Below the pieces are notes generated by a model. The model ran no database searches and was not told where the DNA came from. It saw only the letters and a program-made list of their open reading frames with translations. A program made the position numbers and the translations under genes. Below are positions 1-4,484 of a stretch of DNA of 5,674 nt, in pieces. This DNA comes from Planctomycetes bacterium RBG_13_46_10 (GTDB taxonomy: Bacteria; Planctomycetota; Phycisphaerae; Sedimentisphaerales; Anaerobacaceae): positions 3,369 to 9,042 of the forward strand of contig MHYD01000064.1 of NCBI GenBank assembly GCA_001824645.1, given 5' to 3'. Within the stretch, counting starts at the first letter, position 1; each line of letters starts with the position of its first letter.

Positions 1-384
1 CAGTCAATGCAGGACATGTCAGAAGAAGAGAGAACCAAATTTATGGAAGAACGTAGGCAAATTCGCCAGGAACAGCAAACAGCATTCAGAGCGATTATAA
101 CACAGATTGCGATGCTGCAAGGTCAGAGACAACCCGCCGCAGAAGGTGAAGAGTTCATCATAATCAACACCGGTCAACTAAAAGCTGTTCAGGAATTGGC
201 TGTGAAGGAGAAAGCCAAGGAAACATCTGATAGTATAACGGCATTACTTCAGCCGCCCCAGAGAGGTGCTGGCAGAAGTCGCCAAGGTCAGGGTCAAGGT
301 CCTCAGGACCAGCCAGGCGCGGGAGGAGGCGGACAAAGGCAACAGCGACAACGGGAAGCTGGGGCTCAAGGCGGAGGTGCCTGA
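1..384 (+). CDS. Partial secreted-type coiled-coil protein (C-terminal part), first of three tandem paralogues
   Basis: The reading frame is open from the first base, so the gene begins upstream; the ATG at 7 is an internal Met and not the real start. The visible 127 codons match the C-terminal part of the gene at 1760-2299: QSMQDMSEEERTKF here aligns with QSLQDLSEEERTKM there. In order they contain the 'SEEER' helix (residues 7-11 of the visible part), one Q-rich helical module (about 25-41, QQTAFRAIITQIAMLQG), a conserved helix LKAVQELAVKEKAKETSD, and a low-complexity tail of about 40 residues rich in Gly, Gln and Arg with no Cys. By analogy with its neighbours the missing N-terminus should hold a signal peptide and a first copy of the module. 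The function is unknown. The tail is more GC-rich and longer than in the third paralogue, but both share a GR..QGQGQ motif. The coding call is firm; export is inferred from the relatives. Confidence 0.8.
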   Translation, partial: QSMQDMSEEERTKFMEERRQIRQEQQTAFRAIITQIAMLQGQRQPAAEGEEFIIINTGQLKAVQELAVKEKAKETSDSITALLQPPQRGAGRSRQGQGQGPQDQPGAGGGGQRQQRQREAGAQGGGA

Positions 385-485
385 GAAATTAAGGTTTAAC
401 CTTGTGCGTCGGATAATCTTCCAGACGGTCTATAATTCGCCAGTTTTATATTTCAGATAACGGTAAACAAAAGCATAGCTATATT

Positions 486-533
486 AATCAAGCTGCTCTT
501 TGGTCCTCGAAAGTGGATAGGAGCAGCTTGATT
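486..533 (+). terminator. Strong hairpin, probable terminator or 3'-end structure of paralogue 1
   Basis: AATCAAGCTGCTC (486-498) is perfectly complementary to GAGCAGCTTGATT (521-533), a 13-bp stem. The 22-base loop can form a small inner stem, TCC (504-506) with GGA (515-517), then a T-T mismatch, then a C-G pair closing a GAAA tetraloop (509-512). The downstream tract (ATTTGTTATC) is only moderately T-rich, so this is a weaker intrinsic terminator than the one at 5619. It could instead be a transcript-end protector or processing site. It lies about 100 bases after the stop codon of the first gene and before the candidate promoter of the second. Confidence 0.55.
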
Positions 534-590
534 TGTTATCAGAAAATTAAATAAAAAATAAATTGAATTTACTGCTTGTGAGTTTCTACA

Positions 591-620
591 TTGACAAATG
601 TCTATATTTGATTTTTTATT
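591..620 (+). promoter_or_regulatory. Candidate sigma-70-type promoter of paralogue 2
   Basis: A perfect TTGACA (591-596) is followed after 18 bases by TTTATT (615-620), a four-of-six match to the -10 consensus. The -35 box overlaps a small dyad GACA-AA-TGTC (593-602) that could be an operator, although it is short enough to be chance. The spacing matches the candidate promoter of the third gene (TTGACA at 1470). A 5' leader of roughly 85 bases would follow. Confidence 0.4.
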
Positions 621-711
621 GCAGCCAAACTTTAAAAGTATTAGTGTAGTCCTTCATATTGATAATTATTGTGGTTTTGTAGGAGATTGACTTTTTGGAA
701 GGATAAAAATT

Positions 712-1428
712 ATGAAGAGGAATTTAATCTCAATTGTCATTTTTTTAACGGCTCTAAGTGTAGCTTGGCTTGCATACGGTCAGACAGAAAATAGGCAAAG
801 CCGGCAAAACCGCGAAGGTCAGCAGGGGCTTCAGAACTTATCTGCTGACGAGAGAGCTAAATTGCGGGGAGAAAGACAGAGCATATCTGAAGAGGAAAGA
901 CAAAAAATAAGAGCACAAATGCGTGAGCAAATTGCCGTGAGAAGCCCAATATTTGGCCGCCAGGAACAACTGAAGGTAATCGAAGATATCGAACAACAAC
1001 TGGTAAAACTAAAAGACATCATAAAAAAAGCACCAGACCGCGAAGAATTTAGAAAATTACCGGAAGCTTCTTCTGAACAACAGGCGAAGTTTAGAGAAGA
1101 ATGGCAGGAAGCACGTCAGCAGCAGCAGAAAATGGTTAATTACATCCAGGAGCAGCTTGCGAAGCTGGCAGAGCCGAGACCACCTGAAAGAATACTAAGG
1201 CCGGATATACCCATTAATGAGCTTAAAGTTATTCATGAGATGGCAGCGAAGGAGAATGCCCCAAAGACGGCTGAGATTATTGAAAAACTAATTACGAGGT
1301 TGCAAAAAGGACCCAAAGACCAGCCGGTAAGACCTGTGAGATCCGAAGGACTTCAGCAGCAGGTAGAATCTCAAAAAAAAGTTGAAGGCACAACTCCGGG
1401 TAAAAATACAGGAGGTGATGTTAAATAA
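712..1428 (+). CDS. Secreted coiled-coil protein of unknown function, second tandem paralogue
   Basis: The protein has 238 residues. It begins with a classical signal peptide: Lys-Arg at 2-3, a hydrophobic core at about 5-21, and likely cleavage after AYG (position 23), leaving Gln as the first mature residue. The mature part is highly charged, Q/E/R/K-rich and mostly predicted helical. It holds two 'LSADERAKLR/ISEEERQKIR' segments (43-67), a first Q-rich module (about 85-101, EQLKVIEDIEQQLVKLK), a linker containing SSEQQAKFREE, a second module (137-153, QQQKMVNYIQEQLAKLA), a conserved helix LKVIHEMAAKENAPKTAEII (171-190) and a Pro/Lys/Gln-rich tail. There is no Cys and no catalytic motif. 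The start is well supported by GGAAGGA (697-703) with an 8-base spacer. It is a clear paralogue of the flanking genes but has diverged strongly at the base level. The LTxxQ-like segments faintly recall Spy/CpxP periplasmic proteins; this is a weak hint. A surface or periplasmic location is inferred. Confidence 0.85.
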   Translation: MKRNLISIVIFLTALSVAWLAYGQTENRQSRQNREGQQGLQNLSADERAKLRGERQSISEEERQKIRAQMREQIAVRSPIFGRQEQLKVIEDIEQQLVKLKDIIKKAPDREEFRKLPEASSEQQAKFREEWQEARQQQQKMVNYIQEQLAKLAEPRPPERILRPDIPINELKVIHEMAAKENAPKTAEIIEKLITRLQKGPKDQPVRPVRSEGLQQQVESQKKVEGTTPGKNTGGDVK

Positions 1429-1469
1429 TGTAGCTGGCTGAATGCAAACTTGACGATATAAAAAAGTAT

Positions 1470-1499
1470 TTGACAAAGTTATTCAATTTAGAGTATCCT
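1470..1499 (+). promoter_or_regulatory. Candidate sigma-70-type promoter of paralogue 3
   Basis: A perfect TTGACA (1470-1475) stands 18 bases upstream of TATCCT (1494-1499), a four-of-six -10 match. It lies about 40 bases after the stop codon of the second gene and would give a long 5' leader of about 255 bases to the third gene. The second possibility is TATAAT at 1676-1681, whose nearest -35-like box (TTGACC, 1648-1653) is 22 bases away, too far for a standard promoter. Confidence 0.4.
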
Positions 1500-1700
1500 T
1501 CTTGCTTTATACAGTATAGGAAAACTGCTATAGTGATATTGCTTCAAGTGGTAGAATAACACAAGGGCCAAGGCTTATTAGCTGCATTGATGATGCCTCC
1601 GGCAGAGCCGGCTTCAAGGAAAGAAATAGCCGCATCACTCAAACCCTTTGACCCAAGTTTTTTATGTCCCTATTGTATAATATTGATTGGTATGTAATCG

Positions 1701-1730
1701 GATACTAATTCCTACTGTTGGAATTAGATC
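1701..1730 (+). promoter_or_regulatory. Hairpin or operator just upstream of the paralogue 3 ribosome binding site
   Basis: CTAATTCC (1705-1712) and GGAATTAG (1720-1727) form a perfect 8-bp stem around the loop TACTGTT. GAT (1701-1703) and ATC (1728-1730) extend it to 11 bp with a single bulged A at 1704. It ends 16 bases before the GGAGG at 1747-1751, a position suited to a translational control element in RNA or to an operator in DNA. No T-tract follows closely enough to call it a clean terminator, although a run of Ts occurs at 1740-1746. Confidence 0.45.
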
Positions 1731-1759
1731 AAGCGTAACTTTTTTTGGAGGTAAGTATT

Positions 1760-2299
1760 ATGAAACGGTACCTGATTTCAGCCGTCGTTGTTCTGACGGT
1801 TCTGGCGGTGACCTGGGCTGTATTTGGCCAGGAAGCTGAAAGACCCAGAGAAGCAGGACGTGGGGGCTTCAGGAACATTGAGGCGCAGCAAAAAGCGATT
1901 GCAGCGATTCAAGAGCAGGTTGCAAAACTCAAAGCAGGTTTGGATGCCTCAGCGATGCCTGCTGGTCAGTCGCTCCAGGATCTCTCTGAGGAAGAAAGAA
2001 CCAAAATGAGAGAAAAATTCATGAAGATGCGAGAAGATCAGCAGCAAGCAATAGCGGCAATTGAACAGCAGATTATGATTCTCAAAGGCCGAAGACAACT
2101 GCAGCAGGAACAAGAAGCATCTATAGCTGAGCTTCAGGATATACAGGCTTTGGCAAAGAAGGAAAATGCCGCAGAGACCGCTAAGCGTATTGAAGACATC
2201 ATCGCCAAGAAGAACAAAACTTTTGAGGAAACTATGCAGAAACTCGGGATCCCGGAAATGCGAGGTCGGCCAGGACAGGGACAAGGTCAACAACCTTAA
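1760..2299 (+). CDS. Secreted coiled-coil protein of unknown function, third tandem paralogue
   Basis: The ATG at 1760 is chosen over the in-frame TTG at 1745 because GGAGG (1747-1751) sits 8 bases before it and because translation then begins directly with the signal peptide. That gives 179 residues. The signal peptide (MKRYLIS..., core about 5-21) is followed by likely cleavage after VFG, with Gln at +1. The mature chain is helical and rich in Ala, Gln, Glu and Lys. It has module 1 (about 43-58, QQKAIAAIQEQVAKLK), the linker helix LQDLSEEERTKMREKF (72-87), module 2 (94-109, QQQAIAAIEQQIMILK), a conserved helix LQDIQALAKKENAAETAKRI (125-144), and a short tail GRPGQGQGQQP. The two modules are 51 residues apart and nearly identical, an internal duplication. 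It is closest to the first, truncated paralogue. No Cys, enzyme motif or lipobox is present. Export is well supported; the function is unknown. Confidence 0.88.
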   Translation: MKRYLISAVVVLTVLAVTWAVFGQEAERPREAGRGGFRNIEAQQKAIAAIQEQVAKLKAGLDASAMPAGQSLQDLSEEERTKMREKFMKMREDQQQAIAAIEQQIMILKGRRQLQQEQEASIAELQDIQALAKKENAAETAKRIEDIIAKKNKTFEETMQKLGIPEMRGRPGQGQGQQP

Positions 2300-2302
2300 G
2301 GC

Positions 2303-2350
2303 TTCTATAGAGAGAGTATAGAAAAGAATCATAGAGAGTAAATGGTTCTT
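2303..2350 (+). repeat. Two adjacent small hairpins with AGAGAG loops after paralogue 3
   Basis: Hairpin one pairs TTCTATA (2303-2309) with TATAGAA (2317-2323) around the loop GAGAGAG. Hairpin two pairs AAGAATCAT (2324-2332) with ATGGTTCTT (2342-2350), nine pairs including one G-U, around AGAGAGTAA. They abut each other directly and begin 3 bases after the stop codon. Neither is followed by a T-tract, so they are not simple intrinsic terminators; a role at the mRNA 3' end is possible. Confidence 0.45.
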
Positions 2351-2409
2351 AAATACAAACTGGCAAAGATGCCGGTAAAATTGTTTGCGAAAAATAGATT
2401 TGTAGTAAT

Positions 2410-2473
2410 AAGCTCCATACGGCCAGTGTGCGAATTTTTTGTTATATACATTGGCAACGCGGAGCTTTTTTAT
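2410..2473 (+). terminator. Possible long-loop terminator of paralogue 3
   Basis: AAGCTCC (2410-2416) pairs with GGAGCTT (2461-2467), and the right arm runs into a T-rich stretch (2466-2471). A second inner stem, GCCA (2422-2425) with TGGC (2452-2455), is possible after a 5-by-5 internal loop. The remaining loop is 26 bases, so the structure is less stable than a typical intrinsic terminator. Its position between two genes with separate promoters fits a termination role. Confidence 0.4.
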
Positions 2474-2503
2474 TGGCATACCTTTTTTATTGTCTGCTAT
2501 AAT
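2473..2503 (+). promoter_or_regulatory. Extended -10 promoter of the nitroreductase gene
   Basis: TATAAT (2498-2503) is a perfect -10 box preceded by TGC (2495-2497), giving an extended -10 element. TTGGCA (2473-2478) is a five-of-six -35 match but with a long 19-base spacer, which the extended -10 could compensate for. Transcription would start around 2510, leaving a short leader of about 25 bases before the gene. It is the best-looking promoter in the window. Confidence 0.6.
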
Positions 2504-2535
2504 GACTCATCAGTTTATTAGAATTATGGGGTATC

Positions 2536-3117
2536 ATGGGGCTAAAAGCAATGTTAAGGGATTTGGTAATAAAGAACAGGTCTTATCGTCGGTTTTATCA
2601 GGATGCCGTGATTGAACGACAGACTCTTGTTGGGCTTGTTGACCTTGCCAGGCTATCAGGTTCTGCGGCCAACTTACAGCCGCTGAAATATATGCTCTGC
2701 TGCGAACCTGAAAAGAATGCCCTTGTTTTTCCGTGTCTTGGCTGGGCTGGTTATCTTAAAGACTGGGCAGGACCTTCTGAGGGAGAAAAACCATCAGCAT
2801 ATATTATCATTCTTGGAGATACCACCATAAGCCAGTCATTCGGCTGCGACTACGGAATAGCGGCTCAGAGTATTCTATTGGGTGCTACGGAAAAAGGCTT
2901 GGGGGGATGTATGATAGGAACCATTCAGAGACAAGAGCTTCGTGAAGCTTTAGATATACCTGCACATTATGAGATATTGCTTGTTTTGGCACTTGGTAAG
3001 CCCAGAGAGAAAGTAGTAATAGAATCGGTTGCACCGGATGGGGGTATTAAATATTGGCGGGATGCAAAAGGCATCCACCATGTGCCTAAGCGTTCTTTGG
3101 ACGAGATTATTGTCTAA
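2536..3117 (+). CDS. Nitroreductase family protein (FMN-dependent oxidoreductase)
   Basis: This 193-residue cytoplasmic protein has the layout of the NAD(P)H:FMN nitroreductase superfamily. Visible are the N-terminal FMN-phosphate-binding motif RSYRRF (15-20), the loop SGSAANLQPLKY (41-52) that corresponds to the usual S.S..N.QPW segment, a central YIIILGD strand (89-95), the Gly-rich GIAAQSILLGATEKGLGG helix-turn (107-124) and the strand LALGKP (151-156). The conserved-looking end is YWRD...HHVPKRSLDEIIV. Members usually work as FMN homodimers that reduce nitro compounds, quinones or other acceptors; the natural substrate cannot be told here. NLQPL in place of the usual QPW suggests a subgroup with an altered active-site edge. 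The start is uncertain: ATG 2536 has GGGG 4 bases upstream, while ATG 2551 (MLRDLVIKNRSYRRF) has GGGG with a 9-base spacer and is the family-like N-terminus. The gene stands alone behind its own promoter. Confidence 0.92.
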   Translation: MGLKAMLRDLVIKNRSYRRFYQDAVIERQTLVGLVDLARLSGSAANLQPLKYMLCCEPEKNALVFPCLGWAGYLKDWAGPSEGEKPSAYIIILGDTTISQSFGCDYGIAAQSILLGATEKGLGGCMIGTIQRQELREALDIPAHYEILLVLALGKPREKVVIESVAPDGGIKYWRDAKGIHHVPKRSLDEIIV

Positions 3118-3216
3118 AGTAAATGTGGTTATAGGTCCCTGAAGATTTGAAAAAAGGCCTTATTATTCATTTAATCCCTAACGCAGGGAAAAACGCAAAT
3201 CCTAAGTTATTATTTA

Positions 3217-3228
3217 CTAAATATTTAG
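3217..3228. repeat. Perfect 12-bp AT palindrome upstream of the sigma gene
   Basis: CTAAATATTTAG is fully self-complementary and lies 76 bases before the sigma factor start codon, in the gap after the nitroreductase gene. It could be an operator half-pair, but the surroundings are very AT-rich, so chance is a real alternative. A weaker hairpin TCCCT-aacgc-AGGGA (3175-3189) lies upstream, without a T-tract, and may mark the end of the nitroreductase transcript. Confidence 0.25.
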
Positions 3229-3304
3229 CAAATTATTAACGAAAAAACAGATAGTTTGTGAATGAAAGTTGTTTGCAGGGTATCTATTATTGTAAAGAGG
3301 TAAT

Positions 3305-3883
3305 ATGGCGTGGCAAGCAGAGCAAAACGAGTCGTTGCTGGTTTTTGCTGCACAAAAGGGTGAAAAAGAAGCTTTTCGTTTGCTGCTGACGCAAAACTGG
3401 AATTGGATTAGAGCCTTGGTTTATAGCATAGTAAATGATACTGATAGTGTGGATGATGTAATGCAGGATATTTGTGTTCAAGTTATTAGAAAAGTCGATA
3501 CGTTGCGTGAGCCGGGGCGTTTTCGTCCATGGATGGCGGTTTTAGCTCGCCGCCAGGCTCTGAAGTATAGACAGCGAAAGAATCAAAGGAGGATTGTTTC
3601 GCTAAATAACGAAGAAGTAGCTGGCCAGCAGTGTGATTATAAAGCTGGCCAGCTACTTGACAATTTGGAGCTAAGGGAACGGTACCAGCAAATACTTCAA
3701 GCGGTCAAATCATTGCCTGAAATGTACCGCCAGGTATTTGTACTGGCACATTTAGAAAATTTATCTTATGCACAAATCGCCGAGATATTGGATGTTCCTG
3801 TTACAACTGTACAGATTCGGCTTGTGAGGGCTCGGCGAATGATTTTTAACCAAGTTAAAGACAAAGAGAAAAACGAGGTTTAA
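3305..3883 (+). CDS. ECF-type RNA polymerase sigma factor
   Basis: This 192-residue protein has the two-domain layout of extracytoplasmic-function sigma-70 factors. Region 2 spans about residues 23-95: the DSVDDVMQDICVQVIRKVDTLREPGRF stretch is the core-binding and -10-recognition helix pair, followed by RPWMAVLARRQALKYRQRKNQRR. A linker runs over about 96-122. Region 4 covers about 124-182, with the -35-binding helix-turn-helix LSYAQIAEILDVPVTTVQIR (153-172) and then LVRARRMI. It should direct RNA polymerase to a small set of promoters when released from its anti-sigma partner. The start is supported by AAAGAGG (3294-3300) with a short spacer of 4 bases. The next gene begins 11 bases after the stop, so the two are surely co-transcribed. 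No clear ECF-type autoregulatory promoter is visible upstream. The linker codons contain a perfect 15-bp inverted repeat (3615-3658). The ECF subgroup is not identifiable by eye. Confidence 0.93.
   Translation: MAWQAEQNESLLVFAAQKGEKEAFRLLLTQNWNWIRALVYSIVNDTDSVDDVMQDICVQVIRKVDTLREPGRFRPWMAVLARRQALKYRQRKNQRRIVSLNNEEVAGQQCDYKAGQLLDNLELRERYQQILQAVKSLPEMYRQVFVLAHLENLSYAQIAEILDVPVTTVQIRLVRARRMIFNQVKDKEKNEV
3615..3658. repeat. Perfect 15-bp inverted repeat inside the sigma gene linker
   Basis: AAGTAGCTGGCCAGC (3615-3629) is perfectly complementary to GCTGGCCAGCTACTT (3644-3658), with a 14-base AT-rich loop. Each arm also contains the 10-bp self-palindrome GCTGGCCAGC (3620-3629 and 3644-3653). The copies are 24 bases apart, so they are in-frame direct repeats as well, both encoding Ala-Gly-Gln. 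The repeat covers residues 104-118, between sigma regions 2 and 4. It could be an RNA hairpin, a double protein-binding site or the trace of a small inserted repeat. Confidence 0.85.
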
Positions 3884-3894
3884 GAGGAAACGGT

Positions 3895-4446
3895 ATGAAA
3901 GAGGATGTTTTGGAAATAATGATTGGAAAATATATCGATGGCCAGATAACACCAATCGAAAAGCAAGATTTGCAGGCTGAGCTGAACCGTAATTTCGAGG
4001 CAAAGGAGCTTCTGGTACAACTACAGGATTTGCATCAGCGCAGCCGGGAATTGATTGCTTCTGAGGTTCTTAATAGTGGCAAAAATGCTGATGAAATCTT
4101 TGAACGAGCATGGCAGCAGCATAAAAAACGTCCTTCAATTGGAATTATAAAATTTAGCGGGCCTTTGCGTTTCGCAGCGGGAATAGCGGCCGGCTTAGTG
4201 ATTGGACTGGCTTTACATTTTACTGTCCTTACACGCTCAACACCGCCAATTATTCAACAAAAACCTCCTATTGCGCAACGCCCAGATATTACGATGGATG
4301 AAGGCATACAAAAGTTGCCTTCTCCGCAGAATGTAATTCGTAATGTTGACTGGTACACTTTTACCGATAAAAATGGTAATCAATGGCTTGTTGAGGGATT
4401 GCGAGAGAATATAGTTAGGACGGCTTCTCTTGAGGATTCCATATAG
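3895..4446 (+). CDS. Single-pass membrane protein, probable anti-sigma factor without zinc ligands
   Basis: This 183-residue protein starts 11 bases after the sigma gene, with GAGG (3884-3887) 7 bases ahead of the ATG. Residues 1-90 are predicted cytoplasmic and helical: EIMIGKYIDGQITPIEKQDL (7-26) followed by QAELNRNFEAKELLVQLQDL has the shape of anti-sigma N-terminal domains ('YLDGELSPEE...L...A'). The HxxxCxxC zinc ligands are replaced (NRNFEAKE), and the whole protein contains no Cys. A transmembrane helix spans about 91-112 (RFAAGIAAGLVIGLALHF), leaving a periplasmic segment of about 70 residues. That segment is Pro/Gln-rich at first and ends in a small hydrophilic region with VDWYTFTDKNGNQWLVEGLR. 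The inferred role is to sequester the upstream sigma factor at the membrane and release it on an envelope signal. The role comes from position and topology; the sequence itself matches no family I can name with certainty. Confidence 0.82.
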   Translation: MKEDVLEIMIGKYIDGQITPIEKQDLQAELNRNFEAKELLVQLQDLHQRSRELIASEVLNSGKNADEIFERAWQQHKKRPSIGIIKFSGPLRFAAGIAAGLVIGLALHFTVLTRSTPPIIQQKPPIAQRPDITMDEGIQKLPSPQNVIRNVDWYTFTDKNGNQWLVEGLRENIVRTASLEDSI

Positions 4447-4459
4447 TACATAGAATCGG

Positions 4460-4470
4460 CTTGATTCAAG
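4460..4470. repeat. Small dyad just before the PDZ gene ribosome binding site
   Basis: CTTGA-T-TCAAG is an 11-base inverted repeat that ends immediately upstream of the AAAGGAAAA ribosome binding region (4471-4479). A second pair, GATTC (4435-4439) with GAATC (4453-4457), spans the preceding stop codon. The stems are short and could be chance; if real they would tune translation of the third gene of the operon. Confidence 0.2.
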
Positions 4471-4484
4471 AAAGGAAAATAATA

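Larger units (their letters stand above)
385..711. other. Intergenic region between paralogues 1 and 2
   Basis: No gene is supported in these 327 bases. The region holds a short dyad just after the stop codon (391-403, AAGGTT-t-AACCTT), a strong 13-bp hairpin at 486-533, an AT-rich stretch (about 535-625), a candidate promoter at 591-620, and the ribosome binding site GGAAGGA (697-703) of the next gene. A frame that continues from 266 to 460 overlaps the end of the first gene and shows no sign of real coding. Confidence 0.6.
1429..1759. other. Intergenic region / candidate structured leader of paralogue 3
   Basis: No gene is firmly supported in these 331 bases. The region contains a candidate promoter (1470-1499) and a dyad TATACAGT / ACTGcTATA (1508-1532). 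It also has a hairpin GTGaTATT / AATAaCAC (1533-1540 with 1555-1562) and a stem TGATGC / GCATCA (1591-1596 with 1632-1637) that encloses the hairpin CCGGC-AGA-GCCGG (1599-1611). Further on come a TATAAT (1676-1681) with no good -35 partner and an 11-bp bulged hairpin at 1701-1730. A small open frame of 35 codons plus stop (1590-1697, with a CPYC motif) is present but has no convincing ribosome binding site. It matches no riboswitch class that I recognise. Confidence 0.5.

Noticed and set aside
1411..1441. Mini-frame ATG at 1418 behind GGAGG at the end of paralogue 2
   Set aside because: It would encode only seven residues, and the GGAGG-to-ATG spacing is too short; the purine run is explained by the Gly-Gly-Asp codons of the gene.
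1566..1612. Resemblance of GGGCCAAGG ... GCCTCCGGC to a cyclic-di-GMP (GEMM-I) riboswitch
   Set aside because: Only short word matches exist; the GCACAGGGCAAACC and GGGACGCAAAGCC core sequences and the expected stem order are missing.
1648..1681. TTGACC ... TATAAT as a promoter of paralogue 3
   Set aside because: The spacer is 22 bases, beyond the usual 16-19, and there is no TGn extension; it is mentioned only as an alternative.
1949..2479. Long minus-strand open frame of 176 codons opposite paralogue 3
   Set aside because: It is the antisense shadow of a clear secreted protein gene; its Leu/Phe/Ser/Cys-rich composition is what the complement of a Q/E/K-rich gene produces, and no ribosome binding site is seen.
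3256..3290. Promoter for the sigma gene (TTGTGA ... TATCTA / TATTAT)
   Set aside because: The spacers (19 or 23 bases) and box matches are poor, and no GGAAC-type ECF motif is visible, so no promoter is called.
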